A stretch of DNA of 64,000 nt from Cellulomonas marina. GTDB lineage: Bacteria > Actinomycetota > Actinomycetes > Actinomycetales > Cellulomonadaceae. Below are positions 50,851 through 61,400 of this stretch, piece after piece (the first letter of the stretch is position 1; the number at the start of each line of letters is the position of its first letter). The notes beneath the pieces were generated by a model. That model was not told where the DNA came from. It saw only the letters and a list, made by a program, of their open reading frames with translations, and searched no databases. The DNA is taken from contig NZ_FOKA01000002.1 of NCBI RefSeq assembly GCF_900111925.1, positions 62,001 to 126,000 on the forward strand, written 5' to 3'. The position numbers and the translations under genes were made by a program.

Positions 50851-50887
50851 GACCACCCCTCCGGGTGGTCTGTGGTGCTGACCACCC
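50851..50887. promoter_or_regulatory. three GACCACCC/GGGTGGTC half-sites upstream of parE
   Basis: GACCACCC (50851-50858), GGGTGGTC (50863-50870) and GACCACCC (50880-50887) can pair in two mutually exclusive ways (1 with 2, or 2 with 3). They lie about 95-130 nt upstream of parE in a 346-bp divergent gap that holds no supported gene. Confidence 0.5.
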
Positions 50888-50969
50888 GTCCGAGGGATGG
50901 ACGCGCCCGGTGGAGCACCGTGGTGCAGCACGTCGGCGCGGTGCCCGAAGGGGGTCGGGGCCGACCACC

Positions 50970-50975
50970 TACGAT
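50970..50975 (+). promoter_or_regulatory. -10 element TACGAT, leaderless start of parE
   Basis: TACGAT ends 6 nt before GTG 50982, with no ribosome binding site. Confidence 0.6.
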
Positions 50976-50981
50976 CAGGGG

Positions 50982-53108
50982 GTGACCGCCACGTCCTCCC
51001 CGTCCTCCTACACCGCCCGGCACCTGTCGGTGCTGGAGGGGCTGGAGGCGGTGCGCAAGCGCCCCGGCATGTACATCGGCACCACCGACAGCCGCGGCCT
51101 CATGCACTGCCTCTGGGAGATCATCGACAACTCCGTCGACGAGGCGCTCGGCGGGCACGGTGACCGCATCGAGGTCGTGCTGCACGCCGACCAGTCCGTC
51201 GAGGTGCGCGACAACGGCCGCGGCGTCCCGGTCGACACCGAACCGAAGACGGGCCTGACGGGGGTCGAGGTCGTCTTCACCAAGCTCCACGCGGGCGGCA
51301 AGTTCGGCGGCGGCTCGTACGCGGCCTCGGGCGGCCTGCACGGCGTCGGTGCCTCCGTGGTGAACGCGCTGTCGGCGCGGCTCGACGTCGAGGTCGAGCG
51401 GCACGGCCGCACGCACCGCATGACGTTCCACCGTGGCGAGCCCGGGACGTTCGACGACTCCGCGGGCCGCGGCCCCGACTCCCCGTTCGAGCCGTTCGTG
51501 TCCGGGTCCGAGCTCGCGGTGGTCGGCAAGGTCGCCCGCGCGAGGACCGGGACGCGCGTGCGCTACTGGGCCGACCGGCAGGTCTTCCCCGCGACCGCGG
51601 TCTTCGGGTACGACGAGCTCGTCACCCGCGCGCGGCAGACGGCGTTCCTCGTGCCGGGCCTGACGATCGTCGTGCGCGACGAGCGCGGTCTCGCCGGCAC
51701 GCCCGGTGCGGACGGCCCGCACGAGGAGACGTTCCGGTTCGACGGCGGCGTCGTCGACTTCGTCGAGCACCTGGCACCCGACGCGGCCGAGACGCCGACG
51801 TGGCACCTGACCGGCGCGGGCGACTTCACCGAGACCGTCCCCGTGCTCGACGAGCGGGGCCACATGACGCCGCAGGAGGTGCGGCGCACCTGCGAGGTGG
51901 ACGTGGCGCTGCGCTGGGGCACCGGCTACGACACGGAGCTGCGCAGCTTCGTCAACATCATCGCCACCCCCAAGGGTGGCACCCACCAGGCGGGCTTCGA
52001 GCAGGGCCTGCTGCGCACGGTGCGCAAGGCGGTCGAGGCCAACGCGCGGCGGCTGAAGGTGTCGGGCAAGGACGCCGAGGAGCGCATCGAGAAGGAGGAC
52101 GTTCTCGCCGGCCTCACGGCCGTCGTGACGGTCCGCCTCGCCGAACCGCAGTTCGAGGGCCAGACGAAGGAGGTCCTCGGCACGGCACCGGTCCGCGCGA
52201 TCGTCGCCCGGGTGCTCGACACCCAGCTCGGTGCGGTGCTCGGGGCGACCGACCGGGCGGGCAAGGAGCACGCCACCCGCCTGCTGGAGAAGGTCGTCGG
52301 GGAGATGCGCGCGCGGCTGTCGGCGCGCAAGCAGAAGGAGATCTCCCGCCGCAAGAACGCGCTGGAGAGCTCGTCGCTGCCCCCGAAGCTGGCCGACTGC
52401 CGCAGCGACGACGTCTCGCGCAGCGAGCTGTTCATCGTCGAGGGGGACAGCGCGCTCGGCACCGCGAAGCTGGCGCGCAGCTCGGAGTTCCAGGCCCTGC
52501 TGCCCATCCGCGGCAAGATCCTCAACGTCCAGAAGGCGTCCGTCACGGACATGCTGAAGAACGCCGAGTGCGCGGCGATCATCCAGGTCGTCGGCGCCGG
52601 CTCCGGCCGCACCTTCGACCTCGAGGCCGCGCGCTACGGGAAGATCGTGCTCATGACGGACGCCGACGTGGACGGCGCCCACATCCGCACGCTCCTGCTC
52701 ACGCTGTTCTTCCGGTACATGCGGCCCCTCGTCGAGGCGGGACGGGTGTTCGCCGCCGTCCCCCCGCTGCACCGGATCGAGGTGGTCGGCTCGGGCGGCC
52801 GCAAGGGCGAGTACCTCTACACGTACTCGGAGGCCGAGCTGGCCGCGACGCTGAAGAAGCTCGACCGGGCCGGTCGGCGCTACAAGGACGACATCCAGCG
52901 CTACAAGGGGCTGGGGGAGATGGACGCGGACCAGCTCGCGGAGACGACGATGGACCCGCGGCACCGGACCCTGCGGCGCGTGACGGCCGAGGCCGCGCAG
53001 CGCGCGGAGGAGGTCTTCGAGCTGCTCATGGGCTCCGACGTGGCACCCCGCAAGGACTTCATCGTCGCGGGGGCGACGGCGCTGGACCGCAGCCGCATCG
53101 ACGTCTGA
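50982..53108 (+). CDS. parE: DNA topoisomerase IV (or gyrase-like) subunit B
   Basis: This 708-residue GHKL ATPase subunit carries RKRPGMYIGTTDSRGLMHCL, EIIDNSVDEA (ATP base Asp), DNGRGVPVD and GGLHGVGASVVNALS, followed by the TOPRIM domain with FIVEGDSALGTAK, PIRGKILNVQKAS and DADVDGAHIRTLLL, and the C-terminal YKGLGEMDADQLAETTMDP. It powers strand passage with the A subunit encoded nearby. The usual oriC gyrB is elsewhere in such genomes, so this is the second pair (ParE by convention). Confidence 0.94.
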   Translation: MTATSSPSSYTARHLSVLEGLEAVRKRPGMYIGTTDSRGLMHCLWEIIDNSVDEALGGHGDRIEVVLHADQSVEVRDNGRGVPVDTEPKTGLTGVEVVFTKLHAGGKFGGGSYAASGGLHGVGASVVNALSARLDVEVERHGRTHRMTFHRGEPGTFDDSAGRGPDSPFEPFVSGSELAVVGKVARARTGTRVRYWADRQVFPATAVFGYDELVTRARQTAFLVPGLTIVVRDERGLAGTPGADGPHEETFRFDGGVVDFVEHLAPDAAETPTWHLTGAGDFTETVPVLDERGHMTPQEVRRTCEVDVALRWGTGYDTELRSFVNIIATPKGGTHQAGFEQGLLRTVRKAVEANARRLKVSGKDAEERIEKEDVLAGLTAVVTVRLAEPQFEGQTKEVLGTAPVRAIVARVLDTQLGAVLGATDRAGKEHATRLLEKVVGEMRARLSARKQKEISRRKNALESSSLPPKLADCRSDDVSRSELFIVEGDSALGTAKLARSSEFQALLPIRGKILNVQKASVTDMLKNAECAAIIQVVGAGSGRTFDLEAARYGKIVLMTDADVDGAHIRTLLLTLFFRYMRPLVEAGRVFAAVPPLHRIEVVGSGGRKGEYLYTYSEAELAATLKKLDRAGRRYKDDIQRYKGLGEMDADQLAETTMDPRHRTLRRVTAEAAQRAEEVFELLMGSDVAPRKDFIVAGATALDRSRIDV

Positions 53109-53143
53109 GCGCAAAGGGCTGGCCCCCCGCGCGTGCCGCGCGC

Positions 53144-53149
53144 CAGGGT
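53144..53149 (+). promoter_or_regulatory. -10 element CAGGGT, possible leaderless start
   Basis: CAGGGT ends 6 nt before the ATG at 53156. No ribosome binding site is present. Confidence 0.4.
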
Positions 53150-53155
53150 GGGGGC

Positions 53156-54226
53156 ATGGCCGGCACGACGACCTCGACGACAACAACCGACCCGACGACC
53201 GCGACGACCCTGGCGCCCATCGCCGAGCGGGCCGCGCCGCCCGCCGCCCTGCCCGTGCCGGACGCCGCGCTGGGTCTCGCATGGCGCCCGCTGGCCCGGG
53301 CGGACGCGCCCGCGCTGCACGGCCTCGTCGAGGCGGTGGAGGTCGCCGACGGCGCGCCGGCGCGCACCGCTCCGGAGGAGGTCGAGGAGTACTTCGACGG
53401 GGAGTGGCGCGACCTGGACCGCGACACGCTCGGCGGGTTCGACCCCGACGGCGTGCTGCGGGCGTTCGCCGACGTCTCGACGGCACCCGGCGACCGCACG
53501 GTCGTGCGGGCGTTCCTGCGCGGCGGCGTGCACCCGGACGTGCGCGGGCGCGGGATCGGCCGCGCGGTGCTCGACTGGTCGGTCGGCCGGGGGCGCCAGC
53601 TCCTCGCGGCGTCCGGCAAGGAGCTGCCGGGCCGGATCGCCGCCTACGTCGACGACGACGCCCACGCCACGGTTGCGCTGCTGCGCCGGTCCGCCCTCGC
53701 GCCCGTGCGCTACTACACCGAGATGCGCCGGTCGCTCGCCGACCCCCTGCCGCCCGTGCGCCAGGTGCCCGGGGTGCGGCTCGAGCCGTTCTCGGCCGAC
53801 CGGGACGAGCAGACGCGTCTGGCGCACAACGAGGCCTTCGCCGACCACTGGGGCAGCGAGCCGCGCACCGCGGAGCAGTGGTCGCAGGGCCGCAGCATGT
53901 TCGCGCCGGCCTGGAGCGTCCTGGCGGTGGACGAGGCGACCGACGAGGTCGTCGGCTACGCCCTGTCCGGCCGGTACGAGCAGGACTGGCCCGTGGCCGG
54001 CTACTCCTCGGGCTACACCGAGCTGCTGGGCGTGCGGCGCGCGTGGCGCGGGCGCGGTGTCGCCGTCGCGCTGCTCGGCGCCGTCATGGCCGCCTACCGC
54101 GCCGACGGCGTCGAGTACGCCGAGCTGGGCGTCGACACCGCCAACCCCTCGGGCGCGCACGGCCTGTACGCCTCCCTCGGGTACGAGGCGTTCCACAGCT
54201 CGACGATGTGGAGCATCGAGCTGTAG
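53156..54226 (+). CDS. GNAT-family N-acetyltransferase, tandem domains
   Basis: This 356-residue protein contains two GNAT domains. The first (about 40-200) has the acetyl-CoA loop HPDVRGRGIGRAVLDW; the second (about 205-356) has VRRAWRGRGVAVALLGAVMAAYRADG and the C-terminal NPSGAHGLYASLGYE. A Thr-rich head of about 20 residues is disordered. The acceptor substrate is unknown; the tandem arrangement resembles mycothiol synthase (MshD) and related enzymes. It is convergent with parC. Confidence 0.87.
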   Translation: MAGTTTSTTTTDPTTATTLAPIAERAAPPAALPVPDAALGLAWRPLARADAPALHGLVEAVEVADGAPARTAPEEVEEYFDGEWRDLDRDTLGGFDPDGVLRAFADVSTAPGDRTVVRAFLRGGVHPDVRGRGIGRAVLDWSVGRGRQLLAASGKELPGRIAAYVDDDAHATVALLRRSALAPVRYYTEMRRSLADPLPPVRQVPGVRLEPFSADRDEQTRLAHNEAFADHWGSEPRTAEQWSQGRSMFAPAWSVLAVDEATDEVVGYALSGRYEQDWPVAGYSSGYTELLGVRRAWRGRGVAVALLGAVMAAYRADGVEYAELGVDTANPSGAHGLYASLGYEAFHSSTMWSIEL

Positions 54227-54244
54227 GCCGCCGCGGACCGGTCG

Positions 54245-56731
54245 TCAGCCGACGGCGTGCACCGGGGCCGCGAGCGGCGTGCCGGACCCGTCCCGGCGCA
54301 CGTCGACGCCGGGCAGGTCGACGGCCTGCCCGCCCGCCGCGACGGCCAGCGCCGGCGCCGGCCCGACCCAGGCCAGCAGCAGCGCGTCCTCGCCGCGCAG
54401 GAACCGGTGCGAGCGCACGCCGCCCGTCGCCCGCCCCTTGGCGGGGAAGACCGCGAACGGCGTCACCTTCGCGCTGCCCGCCTGCGTCCCCGGCAGCGCG
54501 GACGACGAGCCCGCCACCGTCACGACCTGCGCCTCCGTGCCGGGCGGCACCGCGGCGAGCGCGACGACCCGCGCGCCGGCGGCCAGCGCGATGCCGGCCA
54601 TCCCGCCGGCGGGACGCCCCTGCGGCCGCACCGCCGACGCCGCGAACCGCAGCAGCGACGCGTCCGAGGAGACGAGGACGAGCTCGTCGTCGTCGCGCGC
54701 CTCCACCGCGCCGACGACCTCGTCGCCGGGCTTGAGGCCGATGACCTCCCAGGCGTCGCGGTTGGCCGGCACGTCCGCGCTGGCGACGCGCTTGACCACG
54801 CCGCCGGCGGTCGCCAGCGTCAGCGTCGGCGCGTCCGCCCCGAGGGCGCACAGCCCGACGACGCGCTCGCCGCGCTCGAGGGGCACGACCTCGGCCAGCG
54901 GCACCCCGCCGGACAGGCTCGGTGCGCCGGCGGCCGGCGCCAGGGCCGGCAGGTCGAGCACCGGCACCCGGACCACGCGGCCCGCCGACGTCACGGCGCC
55001 GACGTGCCCGCGCGCGGTGGCGAGCACCCCGCCGGCGAGCACGTCGTGGCGGGCGCGGTGCGCCGGGTCGGGGCGCGGCGGTGCCTCGGCGTCCGGGGTG
55101 CGCGCGAGCAGCCCCGTGGCCGACAGCAGCGCCCAGCACGGCGTGTCGGCGATCTCCAGCGGCGCGGCCGGGGCCCGTCCGCGCCCCCGCGCGGCGGCTG
55201 CCGCCGTGGCGCCCACGGCCGACCCGCCGGCGTGCTCCAGCAGCACCGTGCGCCGCGGCGTCCCGTACGTCTGCGCGACCTCGGCCATCTCGTCGCTGAC
55301 CAGCTCGCGCAGGAGCTGGTCGTCGCCCAGCACCTCCTCGAGCTCGGCGATCTCCGCCGCGAGGCGGTCCCGCTCGGCCTCGAGCTCGAGCACCGAGAAG
55401 CGCGTGAGGCGCCGCAGCCGCAGCTCGAGGATGTACTCCGCCTGCGGCTCGGACAGGTCGAAGACCTGGCGCAGCCGGGTGCGTGCCGTCTCCGCGTCCT
55501 CCGCGGAACGGATGACCTGGATGACCTCGTCGATGTCGAGGATGGCGACGAGCAGGCCCGCCACGAGGTGGGCCCGGTCCTTGCGCTGCGCGAGCCGGTG
55601 CTCCGAGCGCCGCCGCACCACGTCGATGCGGTGGTCCACCCACACCTGCAGCAGCTCGCGCAGGCCCAGCGTCCGCGGCTGCCCCTCGACGAGCACGACG
55701 CTGTTGACGCTGAACGCGTCCTCCAGCGGCGTGTACCGGTAGAGCTGCTCGAGGACGGCCTCGGGGTGGAACCCGGACTTCACCTCGATGACGAGGCGCA
55801 CGCCGTGGGTGCGGTCCGTGTGGTCGTCGAAGGAGGCGATGCCCTGCAGCCGCTTGGACTGCACGCCCTCCTTGATCTTCTCGCGGACCTTCTCCGGCCC
55901 GACGAGGTACGGCAGCTCCGTGACGACGATGCCCTGCCGCCGCGCCGTGACGTTCTCGATGCGGGCCGTGGCGCGCGTGCGGAACTGCCCGCGGCCCGTG
56001 CGGTACGCCTCGCGCACCCCGTCGAGCCCGACGATCTTGCCGCCCGTCGGCAGGTCCGGCCCCGGCACGAAGCGCAGGAGGTCCTCGAGGGTGGCGGCCG
56101 GGTGCGCGATGAGGTGGCGGGCGGCGGCCACGACCTCGACGAGGTTGTGCGGGACCATGTTCGTCGCCATGCCGACCGCGATCCCGCTCGCGCCGTTGAC
56201 CAGCAGGTTCGGGATCGCCGAGGGCAGCACCGCCGGCTGCTGCAGCCGGTTGTCGTAGTTCGGGACGAAGTCGACGGTGTCCTCGTCGAGGTCCCGCGTC
56301 ATCGCCGTGGCCGCCGGGGCCATCCGGGCCTCGGTGTACCGCGGGGCGGCGGGCCCGTCGTCGAGCGAGCCGAAGTTGCCGTGCCCGTCGATGAGCGGCA
56401 GGCGCAGCGAGAACGGCTGGGCGAGGCGGACCATCGCGTCGTAGATCGCCGCGTCGCCGTGGGGGTGGAGCTTGCCCATGACGTCGCCGACGACGCGCGC
56501 GCTCTTGACGTAGGGCCGGTCCGGGCGCAGGCCCATCTCGGACATCTGGAACAGGATGCGCCGCTGCACGGGCTTGAGGCCGTCGCGGGCGTCGGGCAGG
56601 GCGCGGGTGTAGATGACCGAGTAGGCGTACTCGAGGAACGACGCCTCCATCTCGGCGGCGACGTCGATGTCGACGATCCGCTCGGCGACGTCCGGTGGGG
56701 GGACGTCGGGGGAGGACGGGCGTCGCGCCAT
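54245..56731 (-). CDS. parC: DNA topoisomerase IV (or gyrase-like) subunit A
   Basis: This 828-residue breakage-reunion subunit has its active-site Tyr in [11 protein letters not shown], plus [35 protein letters not shown] and [19 protein letters not shown] coiled coil follows ([24 protein letters not shown]), then a C-terminal beta-pinwheel with repeats such as [17 protein letters not shown]. No GyrA box (QRRGG type) is seen, which favours a topo IV-like A subunit. GAGAGG precedes the ATG. Confidence 0.94.
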   Translation of the reverse strand: MARRPSSPDVPPPDVAERIVDIDVAAEMEASFLEYAYSVIYTRALPDARDGLKPVQRRILFQMSEMGLRPDRPYVKSARVVGDVMGKLHPHGDAAIYDAMVRLAQPFSLRLPLIDGHGNFGSLDDGPAAPRYTEARMAPAATAMTRDLDEDTVDFVPNYDNRLQQPAVLPSAIPNLLVNGASGIAVGMATNMVPHNLVEVVAAARHLIAHPAATLEDLLRFVPGPDLPTGGKIVGLDGVREAYRTGRGQFRTRATARIENVTARRQGIVVTELPYLVGPEKVREKIKEGVQSKRLQGIASFDDHTDRTHGVRLVIEVKSGFHPEAVLEQLYRYTPLEDAFSVNSVVLVEGQPRTLGLRELLQVWVDHRIDVVRRRSEHRLAQRKDRAHLVAGLLVAILDIDEVIQVIRSAEDAETARTRLRQVFDLSEPQAEYILELRLRRLTRFSVLELEAERDRLAAEIAELEEVLGDDQLLRELVSDEMAEVAQTYGTPRRTVLLEHAGGSAVGATAAAAARGRGRAPAAPLEIADTPCWALLSATGLLARTPDAEAPPRPDPAHRARHDVLAGGVLATARGHVGAVTSAGRVVRVPVLDLPALAPAAGAPSLSGGVPLAEVVPLERGERVVGLCALGADAPTLTLATAGGVVKRVASADVPANRDAWEVIGLKPGDEVVGAVEARDDDELVLVSSDASLLRFAASAVRPQGRPAGGMAGIALAAGARVVALAAVPPGTEAQVVTVAGSSSALPGTQAGSAKVTPFAVFPAKGRATGGVRSHRFLRGEDALLLAWVGPAPALAVAAGGQAVDLPGVDVRRDGSGTPLAAPVHAVG

Positions 56732-56848
56732 GGGCGGTGCCTCTCGGGACGGGGACGGGACTGCCGACCATTGTCGCCGCCCGCGCACCCGGGGACGGCA
56801 CGACGCGCTGCGGGGGCCGCCGGGCTGGGTGGGGCGCGAGGTGCTCGC

Positions 56849-56854
56849 TAGGGT
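56849..56854 (+). promoter_or_regulatory. -10 element TAGGGT, leaderless start of the PatA-like gene
   Basis: TAGGGT ends 7 nt before the ATG at 56862, with no ribosome binding site. Confidence 0.6.
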
Positions 56855-56861
56855 GGCGCGC

Positions 56862-59615
56862 ATGGCAGACGTCGCGGCGGACGGGGCCGGCGCCGCCGTG
56901 CCGCCCGCGGGTGCGCGCGCTCCCGGGCCCGGGGCGTACCCCGCCGCGTGGGAGGCGGACGTCGTGCTCTACGACGGCTCGACGACCCACGTGCGGCCGA
57001 TCCGGCCCGACGACGCCGAGGCCCTGCAGGCCTTCCACCTCGGGCAGTCCGAGCGCTCGACGTACATGCGCTGGTTCGCGCCGATGGAGCGGCTCTCGGA
57101 GCGAGACCTCACCCACCTGGTGACCGTCGACCACGACGACCGCGTCGCGCTGGTCGCGGTCACGGGTGGCGACGGGCCGGGCGACGACGAGCGCATCACC
57201 GCGGTGGCCCGCTACGACCGCATCGACCCCGACGTGGCCGAGGTGGCCTTCAACGTCTCCGACGCCCACCAGGGCAAGGGCCTGGGCTCGGCGCTGCTCG
57301 AGCACCTGGCCGCGGCGGCCCGCGAGCGCGGCGTGCGGCGGTTCGTCGCCGAGGTGCTGCCGCAGAACGGGCGCATGATCGCGACCTTCCGCGAGGCCGG
57401 GTACGCCGTGCGGCAGCACACGGAGGACGGCGTCGTCTCCGTGGAGTTCGACATCGACCCCACCGAGCGCTCGCTCGAGGTCATGGCGGACCGCGAGCAC
57501 CGCGCGGAGGCGCGGTCGGTCCGCGGCATGCTCGGCGCGCGGTCGGTCGTCGTCGTCGGGCCGGGCAGCGGTGCGACGGGCGTCACCGTCCGGCTGGCGC
57601 AGACCGTCACGGGCGCCCTGCGCGCGGGCGACCCGACGCTGCCGGTGCACACCGTCGGCGTGCCCGGCCGTCCGGGGGAGGCGGACCGTTGGGCCGCCCT
57701 GGCGGAGCTGCCGACGCCCGTGGACCTCGCGGTGCTGGCGGTGGAGGCGGCCGACGCCGAGGGGTTCGTCCGGGCGCTCGCGCGGCACGGCGTGCGGGCG
57801 TGCGTCCTGCTCTCGGCGGGCTTCGGCGAGACCGGCGCGCAGGGGCTCGACCTGCAGCGCCGGCTGCTGCGCGCCGCCCGGGGGACGGGCCTGCGCATCG
57901 TGGGGCCGGCGTCCTTCGGGCTCGTCGCGGTGCGGCCGGACGGCTCCGTCCTCGACGCCTCGCTCGTGCGCGAGACGCTGCCGCGGGGGCGCGTGGGCCT
58001 GTTCTGCCAGTCGGCGCAGGTGGCGGTCGGGCTGGCGGGCGCGGTGCGGCGGCGCGGCCTCGGCGTCGCGCAGTTCGTCTCGGCCGGGCACCGCGCCGAC
58101 GTGTCCGGCAACGACCTCATGCAGTTCTGGACCGACGACGAGAGCACCGACGTCGTGGCGCTCGCGCTGGAGAGCATCGGCAACCCTCGCAAGTTCCAGC
58201 GCATCGCGCGGCGGCTGTCCGCGACGAAGCCCGTCGTCGTCGTCACGGCCGGGCGGTCGGGACAGGTGGTGCCGCCCGGGCACCAGGTGCGCTCGACGTA
58301 CGCGCCGGCGCGCACGCTCGACGAGATGATGCGCCATGCCGGCGTCATCCGCGTCGAGAGCACCGGAGCGATGCTCGACCTCGTGCAGCTCCTCGCGCAC
58401 CAGCGGCTGCCCGCCGGTCGGCGCTGTGCGGTCCTGGCGGGGTCCGCGACGGTCGCCGCCGTGGTCGTGGAGGCCGCCGCGGGCGCGGGTCTCGTCGTCC
58501 GCCAGGACCCCGTCGTCGTCCCGGAGGACGCCGGGCCGGACGCCGTGGCCGCCGCGGTCGAGCAGGTCTACGCGCAGGACGCCGACGTCGTCGTGGCGGT
58601 GCGCGTGCCGACGGTGTACGGCCCCGACCCGGTGCTGCACCGGGCCGTGGCCGAGGCGGCGGCGCGCACGGGCCGCCCCACCGCGGCGTGCTTCACCGGG
58701 CTGAGCGGCATCACCGCCGACCTCACGGCGCCCGGACCCGACGGGCGGCCCTGCACGGTCCCGGCGTTCGGCACCGCCGAGGACGCGGCGCTCGCGCTCG
58801 GGCGGGCGGCGCGCTACGCCCGCCGGCGGGCGGAGGACCGCGGCCGGCCCGTCGCGCCGCCCGGCGTCGACGTGCGCGCCGCCCGGCGGCTCGTGCGCGC
58901 GTGGTCCGCGTCGGACGGCGCCCCCGTGGCCCTCGACGCCGCGCGCACGGCCACCCTGCTGTCGGCGGTCGGGATCGGCGTCGTGCCCGCCGTCCCGGCG
59001 CGCGACGCGGAGGAGGCCGTGCGCGCGGCCCGTGCCATGGGCTACCCGGTCGCGCTGAAGACGACCGTGCCCGCGCTGCGCCACCGCGCCGACCTCGGCG
59101 GCGTGCGCCTCGACCTCGAGGACGACGACGAGGTGCGCGCCGCGGCGGCCGCGCTCGCCGCCGTGACCCAGGGGCAGCGGCCCGCGGTCGACGAGGCGCC
59201 GCTGGAGGTGCAGGCGATGGTGGAGCAGGGCGTCTCGTGCGTCCTGCGCTCGACGGAGGACCCGCTCTTCGGGCCCGTGCTGAGCTTCGGGGTGGCGGGG
59301 GACGCCACGGACCTGCTGGGGGACGTGGCGCTCGCGATGCCGCCCCTCACGGACGCCGACGTCGCCGCCTTCGTGCGCTCCCCGCGCGCCGCCGCGCGGC
59401 TCTACGGGTACCGCGGCAGCCCCGCCCTGGACGCCGCCGCGCTGGAGGACCTCGTCGCGCGCGTGAGCCTGCTCGCCGACGGGCTGCCGGAGCTGCGCTC
59501 GCTCGAGCTCAACCCCGTCGTCGTCACGCTGGACGGCGTCCGGGTGCTCGGCGCCCGCGCCGGCATCGGCCCCGCGGACCGCTCCGACGCCCCCGCGAGG
59601 GCGCTCGGCCGCTGA
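56862..59615 (+). CDS. protein acetyltransferase, GNAT + ADP-forming acyl-CoA synthetase fusion (PatA-like)
   Basis: This 917-residue protein has an N-terminal GNAT domain (about 40-205; [31 protein letters not shown]), a CoA-binding Rossmann-like domain ([15 protein letters not shown], about 225-330), a succinyl-CoA-ligase-like domain ([41 protein letters not shown]) and an ATP-grasp domain at the end ([42 protein letters not shown]). The GNAT is at the N-terminus, the order known for Streptomyces PatA; in Salmonella Pat it is at the C-terminus. The usual SHTGALAGSD phospho-His motif is missing (see findings), so the ligase part is probably a sensor. Confidence 0.88.
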   Translation: MADVAADGAGAAVPPAGARAPGPGAYPAAWEADVVLYDGSTTHVRPIRPDDAEALQAFHLGQSERSTYMRWFAPMERLSERDLTHLVTVDHDDRVALVAVTGGDGPGDDERITAVARYDRIDPDVAEVAFNVSDAHQGKGLGSALLEHLAAAARERGVRRFVAEVLPQNGRMIATFREAGYAVRQHTEDGVVSVEFDIDPTERSLEVMADREHRAEARSVRGMLGARSVVVVGPGSGATGVTVRLAQTVTGALRAGDPTLPVHTVGVPGRPGEADRWAALAELPTPVDLAVLAVEAADAEGFVRALARHGVRACVLLSAGFGETGAQGLDLQRRLLRAARGTGLRIVGPASFGLVAVRPDGSVLDASLVRETLPRGRVGLFCQSAQVAVGLAGAVRRRGLGVAQFVSAGHRADVSGNDLMQFWTDDESTDVVALALESIGNPRKFQRIARRLSATKPVVVVTAGRSGQVVPPGHQVRSTYAPARTLDEMMRHAGVIRVESTGAMLDLVQLLAHQRLPAGRRCAVLAGSATVAAVVVEAAAGAGLVVRQDPVVVPEDAGPDAVAAAVEQVYAQDADVVVAVRVPTVYGPDPVLHRAVAEAAARTGRPTAACFTGLSGITADLTAPGPDGRPCTVPAFGTAEDAALALGRAARYARRRAEDRGRPVAPPGVDVRAARRLVRAWSASDGAPVALDAARTATLLSAVGIGVVPAVPARDAEEAVRAARAMGYPVALKTTVPALRHRADLGGVRLDLEDDDEVRAAAAALAAVTQGQRPAVDEAPLEVQAMVEQGVSCVLRSTEDPLFGPVLSFGVAGDATDLLGDVALAMPPLTDADVAAFVRSPRAAARLYGYRGSPALDAAALEDLVARVSLLADGLPELRSLELNPVVVTLDGVRVLGARAGIGPADRSDAPARALGR

Positions 59616-59637
59616 CCCGGCCGTGCGATCATGAGCC

Positions 59638-60210
59638 GTGCCTGCCGTTCCCGCCCACCTGCGCCACGACCTGCACCGGGCGGGGTACTACCCCGACCTC
59701 GTCGCCGACGTCCTCGACGTCGCGCTGGCCGAGGAGCCCGTGCTCGCCCACCTCGTGCACCCCGAGACGACGTTCGACGCCGACGAGGTGCGCCGGCACG
59801 TCACCGTGCTGGCGCTGACGCCGACGCGGCTGGTCGTCGCCCACGTCGACGACCACCCGGCGGACTCCGAGCACCCGTCCGCAAGCGCCTCGGCGACGAC
59901 GGAGGCCGTCCCCGTCACGAGCCTGCGGTCGGTCGCCGTCACGCACGTCGTCGACGCCCCGGCGGAGCACCGGCCCGGGCGCACGGCCACCGAGGTGACG
60001 CTCGCGGTGGGGTGGGGCGGCGTCTCCCGGGTCGACCTCGAGCCGGCCACGTGCGGCGACCCGGCGTGCGACGCGGACCACGGCCTCACCGGCACGCTCA
60101 GCCCCGACGACGTCGTCGTGCGCGTCAGCTCCGCGGCGGAGGGCGAGCACGCCGTGCGCGCCGCGCTCGACTTCGCCCGGCGCCTCTCGGCCGCCAGCGC
60201 CCGCGGCTGA
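59638..60210 (+). CDS. DUF5998-family protein
   Basis: This 190-residue cytosolic protein starts LRHDLHRAGYYPDLVADVLDVALAEEPVLAHLVHPETTFD and continues with LTPTRLVVAHVDDHP and TSLRSVAVTHVV, which is the DUF5998 layout, plus GDPACDADHGLTG with two cysteines. The function is unknown. The stop overlaps the ATG of the phosphatase-like gene, so the two are coupled. The gene order DUF5998, phosphatase, thymidine kinase is common in actinobacteria (from memory). Confidence 0.85.
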   Translation: MPAVPAHLRHDLHRAGYYPDLVADVLDVALAEEPVLAHLVHPETTFDADEVRRHVTVLALTPTRLVVAHVDDHPADSEHPSASASATTEAVPVTSLRSVAVTHVVDAPAEHRPGRTATEVTLAVGWGGVSRVDLEPATCGDPACDADHGLTGTLSPDDVVVRVSSAAEGEHAVRAALDFARRLSAASARG

Positions 60211-61397
60211 TGCCGGCGCGGCACGTCGCGACGTCACCCGTGGAGGAGGCCGCCGCCGCGGCCGGCTTCCTTCACCCCGGCGGCCCGCGCCGCCTGGGCC
60301 GCGTCCTGCCGGCGCTCGCCGACGTCCTGGGGGTCGCCGTGCACCCCGACGGCCCGGACGCGCGTGCGGCGCTCGGCCTGCCGACGGCCGAGCGCGTGTG
60401 CGTCGTCCTCGTCGACGGGCTCGGGCACCTCAACCTCGCCGAGCGGGCCGGGCACGCGCCGTTCCTCCGCTCGCTCCTGGCCGGCAGCGAGCCGCTGACG
60501 AGCCCCGTGCCGTCGACCACCGCCACCGCGATGGGCACGTTCGGCACGGGGGAGGGGCCGGGCCGGACCGCGATGCTCGGCTACACCGTGCGGGACCCCG
60601 CCACGGGGGCGCTCGGCAACCTCGTGTCCTGGACGGACCTGCCCGCGCCGCGCGCGTGGCAGCGCGTCCCCGGCCTCCTGGCCGCGCTGGCGGGGGCGGG
60701 CGTGGCGACGACGAGCATCGGTCCCGCGCGGTTCGCCGGCAGCGGCCTGACCGAGGCGGCGCTGGCCGGTGCCGCGTTCGTCGCCGCCGAGCCGCTGGGC
60801 GCCCGGGTGGACGCCGCCGTGCGCACGCTGCGCCGGCCGGGCCTGACCTACCTCTACTGGGGCGACGTCGACAAGGCCGGCCACCACCACGGCTTCGGGT
60901 CGGCCGCGTGGGGGGCCGCGCTCGAGGACGTCGACGCCGAGCTGCGGCGGCTGGCGCGCTCGCTGCCGGCGAGCACGCTGCTCGTCGTCACCGCCGACCA
61001 CGGCATGGTCGACGTCGACCGCGCGCGGCGGTGGGACGTGGCGGCCGACCCCGTGCTCGGCCGGGACGTGGCGCTGGTGGCGGGGGAGCCGCGCGCCCTG
61101 CACCTGCACCTGGCACCGGGCGCGGACGCCCCGGCCGTGGCCGGCCGGTGGCGCGACGTGCTGGGGGAGCACGCGGTCGTCGGCACGCGGGAGGAGGTCG
61201 TGGCGGCCGGGTGGTTCGGCCCCGTCGACCCGCACGTCCTGCCCGTCGTGGGGGACGTCGTCGTGGCGATGACGGGGCGGGCGACCGTCGTGGACTCCGC
61301 GACGCAGAGCGCGGCGTCGCTCGAGCTGGTCGGGGTGCACGGGTCGCGCACGCCCGCGGAGATGCTCGTGCCGCTGCTCGTCGCCGGGGGTGCGTGA
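60210..61397 (+). CDS. alkaline phosphatase-superfamily hydrolase (NPP-like)
   Basis: This 395-residue metallohydrolase carries the superfamily metal-site motifs: VVLVDGLGHLNL, the nucleophile Thr segment SPVPSTTATAMGTFGTG, WGDVDKAGHHHGFG (metal ligands Asp and His) and VTADHGMVDVD. It has no signal peptide, so it is probably cytosolic, unlike secreted nucleotide pyrophosphatases. The substrate is unknown. Start/stop overlap (TGATG) with the DUF5998 gene. Confidence 0.9.
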   Translation: MPARHVATSPVEEAAAAAGFLHPGGPRRLGRVLPALADVLGVAVHPDGPDARAALGLPTAERVCVVLVDGLGHLNLAERAGHAPFLRSLLAGSEPLTSPVPSTTATAMGTFGTGEGPGRTAMLGYTVRDPATGALGNLVSWTDLPAPRAWQRVPGLLAALAGAGVATTSIGPARFAGSGLTEAALAGAAFVAAEPLGARVDAAVRTLRRPGLTYLYWGDVDKAGHHHGFGSAAWGAALEDVDAELRRLARSLPASTLLVVTADHGMVDVDRARRWDVAADPVLGRDVALVAGEPRALHLHLAPGADAPAVAGRWRDVLGEHAVVGTREEVVAAGWFGPVDPHVLPVVGDVVVAMTGRATVVDSATQSAASLELVGVHGSRTPAEMLVPLLVAGGA

Positions 61398-61400
61398 GGC

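Noticed and set aside
50644-50931. 95-codon leftward open frame in the parE upstream gap
   Set aside because: It has no ribosome binding site, no -10 at the right spacing and no recognisable composition; it also covers the dyad sites.
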